Part shown: in pieces, positions 12,230 through 23,762 of the stretch | Layout: every line of letters starts with the position of its first letter | How positions within the stretch are numbered: position 1 is the stretch's first letter | NCBI GenBank assembly: GCA_030998225.1 | Contig: JAPYXD010000698.1 | Span: 9,961,001-10,025,000, forward strand | DNA: 64,000 nucleotides | Source of the DNA: Diplolepis rosae | Taxonomy: Eukaryota > Arthropoda > Insecta > Hymenoptera > Diplolepididae | Direction of reading: 5' to 3' | Notes under the pieces: model-generated | Told to the model about the DNA's origin: nothing | What the model saw: the letters and a program-made list of their open reading frames with translations, nothing else | Database searches by the model: none | Made by a program: the position numbers and the translations under genes

Positions 12230-12329
12230 TTAAAGATCACAACTTTTATCTTCTCAAGTGTGGATAAATATTAGAAAATTAATTGTTGATAGAAATTATA
12301 ATTAACTACAATATAAGATAAGATTTTTC

Positions 12330-12800
12330 TTTTTATTAAAGGATTTCAGAATATTTTTAAAAAGTTTTGATTTCAAAAATATTTTTTAATATTTGGATCT
12401 GATTTAAAAAACTGCAAGGAAAGCTTGGAAAAATCTAAAAGATTTTTAACGACTTGGATACAGTCTAGATATTTTTAAAAAGAAAGGTCTAGAAATTAAA
12501 GATCCAAAGAGATTTACAAAGTTTAGAAAATCGTAGGGATTTTGAAAAATTACAAAAAGATTTCAAATTATTTTATTTTGTTTTCTAGATATTTAAACAA
12601 ATTTAGAACTTTTCATACAATTCAAAATATTTTTCAAGAGTTTTGAAAAATTTGAAAATGATTGGAGGAAGAAAATATAAAATTAAATGCAAAATTCGAA
12701 ATCAACAAGTTTCAAAATCAGAAACATCGAAAACAAAAAATGTTTTAGAAAATACATTGATAGATGAGAAAAAATTTAAATGGAAAAAATAAGATTGTTT
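12330..12800. repeat. Dispersed copy of repeat S
   Basis: About 470 bp match the tandem S units at 21420-21860 and 22120-22540, including the stretch ATTTGGATCTGATTTAAAAA and the part around GAAATCAACAAGTTTCAAA. No termini resolved and no plausible product. Confidence 0.7.
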
Positions 12801-13362
12801 AATGATTTACGAATTTAATTACTAAATTGATATGAGTTCGATTTATATACCGATTCACTTCAGTGAACTTATGACTAATCAGTACTTTTTCAGATAAATA
12901 ATTAGTTAAAATTGTATATCTGAAGTGAATTATAGGAACTGATTCTTCGCATTTCTCATATAACGGATTCATATTTAGAGTCCAAATGAGGAATGTAGTA
13001 TAGTGGAGATTTAATTGGTTGGGTGGATCGATTAAAATGAATTATCTTCAATCAGAATTGGACTCGGCACGGTCTTTCAAAGGCGATGCACCTGAGCTTG
13101 CATTCGTAGCAACGAGATAGGCGTGACATGATGCAGAATCGTGATGCCACCTACATCGAATCTACGTATCACGTTTTACTCAGGATGTGACGTCACTGTG
13201 TGATCAAAAGAACTGCGAGAACCTCTTACCCTGAGAATAGAACCTTGCATTTTTACTAATGAATCAAAGAGATTCAGCAATTATAAAATCATCAAATAGA
13301 GCGAAAATTGTGTAAATAGGTAATTTTTAACAAAAATTCAAAAAATCCTTACTCATCTTATA
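12801..13362. other. Region downstream of the protease gene
   Basis: AT-rich with one balanced segment near 13050-13230. No gene or element recognised. Confidence 0.4.
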
Positions 13363-13368
13363 TTTATT
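13363..13368 (-). terminator. Poly(A) signal AATAAA of the protease gene
   Basis: AATAAA on the minus strand lies about 155 bp after the protease stop codon. It is the first canonical hexamer downstream of that stop that I found. The cleavage site itself is not resolved. Confidence 0.55.
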
Positions 13369-13523
13369 ATTACATTCAGTCGTTTCTAACATTTTTCTTA
13401 AAATTTCCTAAACTTATATCTAACTTATACAAAATAATAAATAGTTGATTATTTTTTAGTAAAACTACAGAAAAATACATTTTTGGTACAACTCACATGG
13501 ATGAGAATAGTGTAAATATAATA

Positions 13524-13697
13524 TCACAAGTTATGACATGGTAAGTAATCAGTCGAGCGCTGCATTACTTTTTTTATAAAATCCAAATATTTAAAAACAT
13601 TCACACAAACAATGGGACGTGTATCTTTATTTTTCACACCAAAATAACTGACTCCAACAACGGTATTTCCAACGACAACAGGACCGCCACTATCTCC
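13524..13697 (-). CDS. Protease exon 4 (Ser domain and stop)
   Basis: Begins directly after a TAG acceptor with GDSGGP (residues 220-225, catalytic Ser222). It ends with the amphipathic C-terminal helix region (KYLDFIKKV) and the short tail CHNL before TGA (13524-13526). It joins exon 3 in phase 0. Confidence 0.85.
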   Translation of the reverse strand, partial: GDSGGPVVVGNTVVGVSYFGVKNKDTRPIVCVNVFKYLDFIKKVMQRSTDYLPCHNL

Positions 13698-16600
13698 CTA
13701 AAAAAGAAATAGTTTATTATCTTAATAGATGATATTAATTAGATAAAAAGGGAAAATAAATATTTTTCGAATCTTATACTCATGTTTTATAAAAAATTGC
13801 ACTTGAGTGTGAAATAATGTTTTAAATTCCTAAAGTATGAACTTACTTTGGCACAGTTTGTCGATAAGGGTGGAAGTGCACACACTTCTTTCTCAGAAAT
13901 ATCAATTAAATTTCCGAAAAAATCTTTACAATCTTTGTGGTTTATAATTTTAGCTTTAATCATTTTTAAGACATCTGCCATTTCGTAATTTTGAGATTTT
14001 TTTTTTATTGGACGTTCAGAACCCCATCCAGATAATACAGCAATTGATCCATACTTAACGTCAGAGTTTGGTAAGTCGAGAAAACTTACTTTTTCTGTTA
14101 AAGTAACTGGTTCTTCTAGCTGAAAAAAGTATCAAATATTTTATGTTTAGAATATACATTTAACTGTGGAGATTAAGATTATGGAAAATTTTCTGATGAC
14201 AAAAAAATATCTTCAAAAGTTCAATAGTTATTAAGGGGATCCGCCACCTTTAAGGTAGTTCGTTCACGAAAATTAGACCTCAGGCAAAAATGGATAATTT
14301 TGGTTTCGAGAATAGCAATATTATTATTAAAAGGCTAATTTGAACGAGAAAAGACTATTTTTCATGAAAAAAATTTGAAACACAAAAAAATAATTTTATT
14401 AATAAATTTTATTTTTGCCCAAACTTATTTTCTTATAGCTTCGAGTCAAATTTTTTAAAATGATGCGATTCTAATAAATAACGGTTCACTTTTTTAGGAA
14501 AAAGATTCTCTACAACATGGCCATTTCCTATTTTTGAAATTGAATTAATTATTATCAAATACAGTAATTTGTTTATAAAAATTTTGTTTTGAAAAATTGT
14601 TTTTTCATAATTTCAGCTATTAAAGAATTCATTTTCAAAAATTGAAAACGGTCAAGTTGTAGAGAATCCTTTTCCTAAAAAAATAAACCGTCATTTATTA
14701 GAATCGCATCATTTTTAAAAATTTGGCTTGAAGCGATAAAAAAAAAGTTTGGGCAAAAATAAAATTTATTAATAAAATTATTTTTTTGTGTTTCAAATTT
14801 TTTTCACGAAGAATAATCTTTTCTCTTCTAAATTAGCCCTTCAATAATAATATTGCTATTGTTGAAAGCAAAATTGTCTATTTTTGCCTGAGGTCTAATT
14901 TTCGTGAACGAACCACCTTAATTGGTATATTTTTGATTTTTTTGACATTTTCCAAAAATGTTATTTTCCATTCTCTATACTTCTCTGAATATGTGTGTAA
15001 ATTTTCAGGGCAATCTGATTTTCTTTCTTGGAAAAATAAATAAAATTAAAAGTTACTACAATTTAGGAATAACGCGTTTTTATCGAAAATTAACTTTTTA
15101 CACAAAATAGTTTGTCTATTTATTTACTAACATTTCTGAATTATATGGAAAATAGTATATAACAGGTATCCCTATAAAAACGCAATATATATAATGCATT
15201 TATGTATATACATATATAGATTTTAAGTAAGATTTTACTTTAAACTCAGTTATTATTTTTTGATAATTTTTTCATTTTATTTGTAACTTTTTCTTCAGTC
15301 ATTTACCTTATTTTCCGTATCCAAAAATTTGATACACATTCTAAGGAATATAATAAAAAAAAAGTCATGACAATTGCTTAATAAACAAAAAAGTTATTTA
15401 AAGTCAAAAAATGTTAAAAAATGCCCAAAAAACTCAAAATTTTAGTTTAAAAATACATAAGAATGCTGGAATTTAAAAAAAAATCAAAACATTTCTAAAT
15501 AAAGGTACTAAACATAAAAAAAATTATATGGAAGGTCTAAACTCTAAAAATAAAAATATTAAAGGTGGTGGTTCCCCTTCAAATTCTGTAAAATTTGCTC
15601 ATGACACAAAAGTATTGTTACAAGTTCAATAGCTATTAAATTTCAAAATATATGTATTATGTTCTTAGTTACCGTAATAACACCAATATCTACATTAGAG
15701 CCAATCTTTCCTGGGGTATATTCATCGTGGGTGTCAATATGTAAAATGTCATGAACATAAAGAGTGGAATGACTAAATATACTTCCAACCGCAACAAATA
15801 ATCCATTAAACTTTGATTCTGTCAAGTTTTCATATCGATGAATACAATGAGCAGCTGTTAAAACGTGTATTTTGCTAATCAAACCTCCACCACCGACGAG
15901 ATTATTATCCTCCGATTTAATGGAAACCATGTATGTTAGATTCTTAGGAGCAAACTGTCCACCAATTATTTTACCCTCCAGTAATGATCTATTAGTTCCT
16001 GTATAAGAAAAATCAAATTAAAATATTCCTATTCTTTGAATAATTACTGTTTATTTCAATAAATTTAAGGTAGTTCTTTCACGAAAATTAGACCTCAGGC
16101 AAAAATAGATAATTTTGCTTTCAAGAATAGCAATATTATTATTGAAGGGCTAATTTGAAAGAGAAAAGATTATTTTAGATGAAACAAATTTGAAAGACAG
16201 ACACGATTTTTTTTCTACTAGCGGGTCATAAAGTGGATTTGTTTGCCCCGCAAGGGGCAATAAAGTCCACTTTATGACCCGCTAGTAGAAAAAAAATCGT
16301 GTGCAACACGGGAAAAACATTTATTTTACTCGTGTGGTTGTTACCCTCGCTTTGCTTGGGCATCAAACTTCACACTCGCAAAATAAATTTTTTTTCCCTA
16401 GTTGCACAATGTACTATTATTTTTTAACCAACTTTTTTTCTTATCGCTTCTTACCAAATTTTAAAAAATTATGCGATTCTAATAAATCATGAATCATTTT
16501 TTCAGAGAAATGATTTTCCACAACTTCACCGTTTCTGATTTTTAAAAACAAATTCTGTAATGAATGAAACTATTAAAAAAACATTATCCAAAACGTAATT

Positions 16601-17127
16601 TTTATAAACAAATTGCTGTATTTGATAATAATTTATTCATTTTCGAAAATTGGAAATGGTTAAGTTGTAGGGAATTTGTAATTTATCAAAATCGCATAAT
16701 TTTTTAAAATGTGGTAAGAAGCGATAAGAGAAAAAGTTGGGTCAAAAATAAAATTTATGAATAAAATTATTTTTCTGTATTTTAAATTTTTTTCATGGAA
16801 ATTACTCTTTTCTCTTCCAAAATAGCCCTTCAATAATAATATTGCTATTCTTGAAAGCAAAATTATCTATTTTTGCCTGAGGTCTAATTTTCGTGAAAGA
16901 ACTACCTTAAGCTTATCCAGAATCCAGAATTTACTTTAAAAACAATAACCAAAATAAACAGTTATGAAAATTATTATTTTGATTCAGAGAGAACTTTGCG
17001 ATTTGACAAATTCCACAAAAACAATAAATTATCTGTTGTGACATGAAAATAAGAAATTCAGATGCTCACCAATAGAATTTGCGATGACTACAGACGTGAG
17101 AAGCAAAACGACAGTAATAATTTCCAT
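13524..17127 (-). CDS. Secreted S1-family (chymotrypsin-like) serine protease, four exons
   Basis: Exons 17070-17127, 15673-15998, 13847-14119 and 13524-13697 join in frame to a 276-residue preproprotein. All three introns have GT-AG ends. Residues 1 to about 18 form a hydrophobic signal peptide. Cleavage after Lys29 would expose the IIGG N-terminus (30-33). The triad is His70 in TAAHC, Asp123 in NVDIGV and Ser222 in GDSGGP. Cys192-Cys208 and Cys217-Cys250 are likely disulfides. Cys71 (chymotrypsin Cys58) lacks its usual Cys42 partner, and an extra Cys273 lies near the C-terminus. The S1-pocket base, near Thr215/Asn216, is not Asp, so trypsin-like specificity is unlikely. Length is normal for the family. 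Digestive, venom or immune roles are all possible and the sequence does not decide. The intron and exon calls are mine. Confidence 0.88.
13847..14119 (-). CDS. Protease exon 3
   Basis: 91 codons (residues 129-219) between a TTTCAG acceptor and a GTAAGT donor. It contains the conserved GWG (159-161), the Cys192-Cys208 pair, and Cys217 three residues before the exon join. Compared with most family members, one residue is inserted between Cys191 and Asp194 of the standard numbering (C-A-K-G-D-S). A short poly-lysine stretch follows GWGSE. Confidence 0.85.
14235..15577. mobile_element. TTAA element, family B, copy B1 (hosts A3)
   Basis: Lies in intron 2 of the protease. The left end is GGGGATCCGCCACC after TTAA (14231-14234). 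The right end is the inverted GGTGGTGGTTCCCC before TTCA, a decayed TTAA. Element A3 sits 15 bp inside the left end. Without A3 the body matches the B copies at 45895, 55315 and 60974, with shared GTATATTTTTGATTTTTTTG and a second half ending in AAATATTAAAGG. No coding capacity. Confidence 0.75.
14254..14917. mobile_element. TTAA foldback, family A, copy A3 nested in B1
   Basis: Full foldback (664 bp) with ends GGTAGTTCGTTCACG and CGTGAACGAACCACC, flanked by TTAA at 14250-14253 and 14918-14921. The intact B copy at 55315 reads CACCTTTAATTGG across the insertion point. The empty site, the single TTAA and its duplication can therefore all be read in this window. A3 is younger than B1. Confidence 0.85.
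15673..15998 (-). CDS. Protease exon 2
   Basis: Residues 20 (split codon) to 128, between a TACAG acceptor and a GTAACT donor. It holds the propeptide, the activation site before IIGG, the catalytic His70 and Asp123. The segment NLVGGGGLIS replaces the usual CGGSLI, which is where Cys42 is lost. Confidence 0.85.
16069..16906. mobile_element. TTAA foldback, family A, copy A4 in protease intron 1
   Basis: Ends GGTAGTTCTTTCACG and CGTGAAAGAACTACC are flanked by intact TTAA on both sides (16065-16068 and 16907-16910). The left arm is interrupted by a ~210-bp double-hairpin insert, accounting for the length of 838 bp. In the protease pre-mRNA the paired arms would form a very long intronic hairpin. 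Confidence 0.85.
16201..16407. mobile_element. Double-hairpin insert U inside A4
   Basis: First hairpin: perfect 37-bp arms at 16201-16237 and 16266-16302, with a smaller palindrome in the loop (TTGCCCC paired with GGGGCAA). Second, imperfect hairpin: 16301-16407, opening with GTGCAAC and closing with GTTGCAC. The sequence has no counterpart in other A copies, so it arrived after A. Exact borders and target duplication are uncertain by a few bases. Confidence 0.7.
17070..17127 (-). CDS. Protease exon 1 (signal peptide)
   Basis: ATG in favourable context (AAAAATGG) and 19 codons of mostly hydrophobic residues (MEIITVVLLLTSVVIANSI). It ends after the first base of a Gly codon at a GTGAGC donor. 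This is the first ATG downstream of the TATA box, which supports the start. Confidence 0.85.
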
Positions 17128-17177
17128 TTTTGATGATTTTTAACAACTAATTTTTATTTCGTGAAGGACAGCAAGCG

Positions 17178-17185
17178 TATTTATA
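17178..17185 (-). promoter_or_regulatory. TATA box of the protease gene
   Basis: TATAAATA on the minus strand, 51 bp upstream of the ATG. A start about 30 bp downstream would leave a 5' leader of roughly 25 bases, typical of insect protease genes with focused promoters. Confidence 0.7.
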
Positions 17186-17189
17186 CTCA

Positions 17190-18251
17190 CAAAATCCTAT
17201 TGGCCTTTCTTCATTGAGGAAACTTTATCTTCTTTATTCTCAATTTTATTTAATTACTTAAGATAATAATAAATTGTACACATTCTTACACATTTCTTTT
17301 GTCAAAGTTTATTTTAGAAAAAACGCAAAGTTCAATAAATATATATGTATATACATATGTATAATATAAGAGTAAATTTTAGTTTTGTTTGCTCTTTCGA
17401 AATGTTTTATTACAATTTTGTTTGAATTACAGACAATGTGTACGATCTGATGAAACTTAATTAATATTAGCACGTGGCGGCCACATTTTGAGCAAAGATC
17501 TTATTTAAATCTTGATAAAAGTACCAAAAATCTCTCGTAACGTATACCGAGAGCTAATTTTATTTATAACTCTTTGTGTAAATTTTAAAACTCGTAAAAT
17601 TAAATGTCAAACCTGTTTATTTTTCATGAATCTATTTAATATAGGATTTTGGAATAAGCTGATAGAATTTATATGATAAATGAATAAAAGTTGCAAAATG
17701 AAATTATATAGATATTTCTGAAAGTAATAAACTGGAAGACATTATGAAAGACTGATTGTAAATAAAAAATATTTCGAGCCACCTGATGATTTAAAAAGTG
17801 TATTATACGCAGCTTAGAAATTAATGCAGGTGAAATACTAAAGTTTACAAAGCCCACGAGATCTTTGAGCTCGTAATGGCGATTTAGCCTTAAGCGTCTG
17901 GTACTTTCTTGTTATATTTTCCTAAAGGCGTGTCTGCGAAAGTTTTTGTCTCAGCTCGACTCCTCTTCGTTTGCAACCGGTCTGTCGGTGAATCCTAAGA
18001 ATTAAGATTTTTCCTTACAGATAATCGGTCGTCTTATTGCACTGATGGTTTTCTCCTCGGTTTAACGGTTTAAGTCTCCGTTCCAGCGTGGTTAAGGAAT
18101 CATTTTACTGTTTTTCAGCTTTGAAGGGAAGCAGTCTGATTTATTAGATATACGTCTGTTTATATATCACTTGATCCTAGTTATAATTTCTAACGTAGAG
18201 GCAGATTCAATTTTATGAAATTCATTCTACGTTAACTGTAAACTAAGACTA
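17190..18251. other. Region upstream of the protease gene
   Basis: AT-rich intergenic sequence. No further exon, promoter motif or element recognised. Confidence 0.4.
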
Positions 18252-19356
18252 CACGGAAAAAAATTGTTGCTTAAAATTTAACAGACTATTCGAAGAGTCG
18301 TGGACAGAAAGTAAAATCGGAGAAAGTCTTTTAAGGTTTCAATGACTTGGAGGAAATAGTAAAAAAAAGTCGAATAACTTTTAAAAAACAAGGTCGAAGA
18401 AAAAAATTGTATTCTAAAGTCCATCAGATTTTATATGCCGTCTTCTAAAATTTTCTCGACAGTCGCAAAAAGCGATGCGCAGAAACGTAATTCGTAGCAT
18501 CGCGCAGCAGACAATGCGGCTTGGCTTTTTGTTTTTGTAATAATTTTGGTTAGATTTTGAAATTACGTGTCGTTTGGTTTCGTTTGAATCTGGATTGAAG
18601 CGTACATTGAAGAATTAGTTTTTATAATTTTTATAATATTTTTTAAAATTCTATTATTATTATTACTATATTACTATATTACTATATTACTATTACTATT
18701 ATAGTCATTTTTTTACATTACCAAAGTTTTAACGAGTATTGAAATATAAAAAGAATTGTTTAAGTTGAAACTTTTTGAAACTGTAAGGCATTTTTAAAAT
18801 TTTCTTAATTGCACATTGTTTCAGAATAAAGTGTATTATGTCAAATTTGAAATTTATCTATTATTTTAGTTTTGCCTTTAAACTGTGAATGTGATCCAAA
18901 TATTTTACACAAGTCTCCACGACATGTATCGGCTATGCGGGTTAAGGCGTGCGATTGAAATTGGGTTAGGATGCGTGCGTGCGTGCGAGCGTTCGATTCT
19001 CGGTGCTGCGAAGTGTTAAAGTGTTTATAAAAAATTGCGTTTCTGTAATGTACAGTGTTAAATGTAATAGTAAGTTCATGTTAGGATTATATAGGTAATG
19101 TAAAAGTGAAAAATAATTCAAAATTTTCTTCGACTGTCACTTAGACTTTCGATGCCTGATTAAGAGAAAATAAAACCCACGGTATTTTAAATTTTCCGCG
19201 ACTGTCACTTAAACTTTCGAATTTACGTTTTACATTTTCAGCGATTATCTATCATATTCTTCAATAAGGAGGTTCATAATATTTAGTCGACTTTCTAACC
19301 TATCTACGAGTATTACACAAAGTCGATGACTTTTTAAGCGACAAATTTTTTCCGTG
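18252..19356. mobile_element. CAC...GTG element I
   Basis: Inverted ends: CACGGAAAAAAATTGTTGCT on the left and the reverse complement of CACGGAAAAAATTTGTCGCT on the right. TA directly precedes the left end and follows the right end, a 2-bp duplication. The interior repeats short motifs such as AAGTCGA and GACTTTCGA. A TTACTA microsatellite occurs around 18655-18705. No transposase frame. Confidence 0.7.
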
Positions 19357-20609
19357 TAGAAGGCTCAAAAGTTTTATTTCAACTCAAATAAATTTGACGC
19401 AATATTTAATTCTTAAATTAAATATAATTAGATGCATTTTATTTGCGACTAAAAATATTAAAAAATTTATTTGTTTATTATATCTCAAGAGGAGAAAATG
19501 AATGATGCAAATTTTTTTGAAAGTGATTCACCGTATTGGATGAGAGCTAGGTCGATAATCGATTTAAGATATTAGCTAAGGAGTTAGAACATAAACTCAT
19601 AATTATTGACAATGAATGCGAACGGATCGGATTGATTAGACAAAGGCTAAACTAGCAATTGCAAAATATATAGGTATCTAGAGAGTCCGAAAAAGAAATC
19701 GTCTTAATAGACCGAGTATTGGATCGGAGGGCGCATAAAGAGTGCAATTAAGCCAATCCTGCATTGCAATCATCAGCTTTCTAAGAACAAGAGGGTTACT
19801 ATCTTCTTTTGTCTTTCGCTTTCCGTTTTCTCCTCAAAGAAACTAAATTCACTCTTATACTTATTTTATTTATTCAAGAAAAATCAATTATTTGTAATGA
19901 TAAATTTCCTAATTTATACTTTCAATAACATTCATGTAGAAATGAAATTGTGTCCGAAGTAACAAATTAAAGTTAATGAATAATAAGTAATTATTTTTTG
20001 GAAACAGAAACAATAAATGAAGATATCTTTGTCGGCATAATTTTTAGTACTATATTTTCTGGATTTGAAAAAAAATGTTTTAATAAATTTCATACGAAAG
20101 TCATTCAAGAATTTAACCTGCTATCTCCACCTCAAAATTAAGCATTATTGAAAATTATTAATTAAATCGGAGTGAGAATTCTCAATTGCTAGGTGTAACT
20201 GATCTTGAAAGTGAATTCAGAGGAAACTTTAGAAAAAATATTTCAGATCAAAATTGTCTATTTAACAATATGTATTTAGAGTATTCTGCTTTTAATTTGA
20301 TTTTTTATCAAAGTTGCAATTATTATTCAATTCTAATTATTCAAGGGTAATTTCATCAATTTTGAAATTTTCTAAAGCATCTCGATCTGTTTTAATTTTA
20401 ATTTTTTTATTGATTATTTGTGATCGTATCATTGTTATAGACAACATTTTTTCAAAAACAATTTTCATTTTGATAAAAATCAACCAAAAAGATTTTTAGA
20501 GAATCTTTCAAGGAATAAAAACATCCGAGGAGCATTAAAATTAAATAAGAAAAGGAAATTTGATCTGAAACGCAAGAAAAAAATAAAAAAAGACAAAAAT
20601 ACACTGCTA
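19357..20609. other. AT-rich unique sequence
   Basis: No gene, RNA or element recognised. The short frame at 20314 is AT-rich chance. Confidence 0.4.
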
Positions 20610-22800
20610 ATAAAATGAAATGTAACAAAATTCTGCATTTAATGACCCCAAAACGAAGTGTTTTAGTTAATTATTAACAAAGATATTGCAAAAAAGTAAA
20701 TATTTCAAAGTTTTCTTGAATTTTAAACAATTCTTGAAACAATTTACATTTTTTACTTTTCTTAGCTTATTATAAAGGTAAATTTACATAGACTATTAGC
20801 AACGTATCAAAAATATTTTTATAGATTTTTTCTTGATACTATTAAAGTTAAAATTTAGAGAAAGAAAGTTGTGAGAATGCAAAGCATTGCCATACTTGAA
20901 AAATGGATTTTAAAATTTATACAAATTGATAATATGGAAAAAATACAATAAAATTATTTTCAAAATTTCTTTCATAAAAAATTTCACAAATTTGAAGTTT
21001 CACAATGTTTTTATTCTGAACTCAGATTATGGTTGCATTCAAGAAAAAATAATTACAATTTACTTAAATTCAATTTATTTAAATTAAATAATAGTCATTA
21101 TTTCGAGTGTTATTTAAAATTTAAAAAGATTTGAATTTGTGCTTTTTTGGCAATATCTTCGTTAATAATGGACTAAAAAATTTCGTTTTTGGGTCATTAA
21201 ATGCAGAATTTTCATATCATTCTAGGGAAAAAATTAGTTGTTGGATATTTTATAAATTAGAAGCTTTTATGTAAATAATTTAAAATCAAGTGCCCGGCGA
21301 TTTTTGCACAGCAGTGTGAACTATATTTACCGGGGAATATTTTCTTGAAGTTCGCTTCGAGTTTTCTTCCAAAGTTAGTTACAATGAAAGATGAGAATAA
21401 TTTCCTCTCTTTCAAAATATTTTAAAACAGTTTTGATTTCCAAAATAATTTATAATATTTGGATCTGATTTAAAAAACTGCAAGGGAAGCTTGAAAAAAT
21501 CTAAAAGATTTTTAACAACTTGAATACAGTCTAGATATTTTTAAAAGAAAGGTCTAGAAATTAAAGATCCCAAGAGATTTACAAAGTTTACGAAATCGTA
21601 AGGGATTTTGAAAAATTACAAAAAGATTTTGAATGATTTTATTTTCCAGATATTTAAACAAATTTAGAACTTTACATACAATTCAAAATATTTTCCAAGG
21701 GTTTTGAGAAATTTAAAGATGATTGGAGGAAGAAAATATAAAATTAAATGGAAAATTCGAAATCAACAAGTTTCAAAATCAGAAACATCGAAAACAAAAA
21801 ATGTACTAGAAAATACATTGGAAAATGAGAAAAATTTAAATTGCAAAAATAAGATTGTTTAATGAAAAGTTCAAAAATGTTCATTATATCAATAGTTATT
21901 TTAAATTTAAAAAAGCTTTGAATTTTTGCTTTTTTTGGCAATATCTTTGTTAATAATGGACTAAATGGTCATTAAATGCAGATTTTTGTTACCTTCCATT
22001 TTATTCTAAGGAAAATCACCACTGTAAACTATTTTAACCCGAAAATATTTTTTTAAACTTCTCTTCGAGTTTTTTTACCAAAGTTAGTTACAATGAATGA
22101 TGAGAATAATTTCCTCTCTTTCAAAGTATTTTAAAACAGTTTTGATTTCCAAAATAATTTATAATATTTGGATCTGATTTAAAAAACTGCAAGGGAAGCT
22201 TGAAAAAATCTAAAGATTTTTAAGAACTTGGAAACAGTCTAGATATTTTTAAAAGAAAGGTCTAGAAATTAAAGATCCCAAGAGATTTACAAAAATTACA
22301 AAAAGATTTTGAATTATTTTATTTTGTTTTCTAGATATTTAAACAAATTTAGAACTTTACATACAATTCAAAATATTTTCCAAGGGTTTTGAGAAATTTA
22401 AAGATGATTGAAGTAAGAAAATATAAAATTAAATGGAAAATTCGAAATCAACAAGTTTCAAAATCAGAAACATCGAAAACAAAAAATGTATTAGAAAATA
22501 CATTGGAAAATGAGAAAAATTCAAATTGCAAAAATAAGATTGCTTAATGAAAAGTTCAAAAATGTTCATTATATCAATAGTTATTTTAAATTTAAAATAA
22601 CTTTGAATTTTTGCTTTTTTTGACAAAATCTTTGTTAATAATGGACTAAATGGTCATTAAATGCAGATTTTTGTTACCTTCCATTTTATTCTAAGGAAAA
22701 TCACCACTATAAACTATTTTAACCCGAAAATATTTTTTTAAACTTCTCTTCGATTTTTTTACCAAAGTTAGTTACAATGAATGATGAGAATAATTTCCCC
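20610..22800. repeat. Array S: inverted unit followed by two tandem units
   Basis: Two units run head to tail with matching landmarks 710 bp apart (TTTCCTCTCTTTCAAA at 21401 and 22111); a third is truncated at about 22795. A reversed copy of the unit end (TTCTGCATTTAATGACCC) lies at 20630-20700 opposite 21140-21215, giving an inverted pair. The near-identical 65-codon frames at 21744 and 22429 are the same repeat. A single diverged copy lies at 12330. Confidence 0.75.
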
Positions 22801-23758
22801 TATTTCATAAATCCTCGATTTTGAAGTGTACACAACATCTGAACATCCTCAAACAATCTTTCAAGAGAAAACAACAACAAACAGCAACAACCCTTTTAGC
22901 CCTGAAAGCTAATCGCGCCTAAACCTTAATTGAGTCCAAAGGATAAAAAACGTGACATCTCGTCAGCTTCACCGACGAGGGGCGCCTAGAAAGCGATGAA
23001 GAAAAAGAAAGATAAAAGAAAAAAAAAAAGATGTATCGACGCACAGAAACTTGTTCAGGTGAGTAATCGACAAGGACGAACGCACCAATCAGCACACAGA
23101 TACTCGACCAAAAGTTGATTCGATTCAGTCACAAATTCAATTAAAAGTTGCGGTTATTAAGTTGGACAATGAGTCCCTAGAGTGTCCCAGCAAAAAGGGT
23201 GGTGAAGAGGAGGAAATTCGGAGGGGGTAAATGAAATGGGAGAGAAGAAGGAAGACACAGAGGGTTATACTAATGGGCTTCTTGCTGATTCCGCTCGGCT
23301 AGCGCCTTGATTAAGCTCCTCCACGACGCTTCGAGAAAATATAATGATCTCGCTTCTGCAAACGCTACCAAGCGAATTATCAACCCCTAGATGCGTCCCC
23401 CTCCCTTAACCTTCTTACCTCCTTGCCCTTAGATTCAGAGCCTTACCCTCTCCCTTGATTTCTTTTCCCTTATCGTGTCCCATCCTTGCACACATCAAGA
23501 TCACGTACTAGTCCAGAACACCGTGATTTTTCCTCGCTACTTTGTACATGGAATCCGTTAAAAGTCTCTTTTAGGGAAGATTGATATGTTTCATCTTCGA
23601 CTCATGATCTGCAAAAATATCTAAAAGAGACTGGGGAATTTTAACTGTTATATTGAAATTTTTATTGACAAATACACTGGCCAACAAGATATGACTTATG
23701 TGTTCATGAAATGAAGAAAAAAAATTTTTAAACGAAAGTTTAAAATTCAATGCGTTTT
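22801..23758. other. More GC-balanced unique sequence, no gene recognised
   Basis: The stretch 22840-23540 stands out from its AT-rich surroundings and is free of recognisable repeats. It has no long open frame or clear exon. Possibly single-copy or regulatory DNA. Confidence 0.4.
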
Positions 23759-23762
23759 TTAA

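Noticed and set aside
18960..19020. Possible tRNA or tRNA-derived SINE (GTTCGATTCT resembles a B box)
   Set aside because: No A box at the right distance and no cloverleaf arms.
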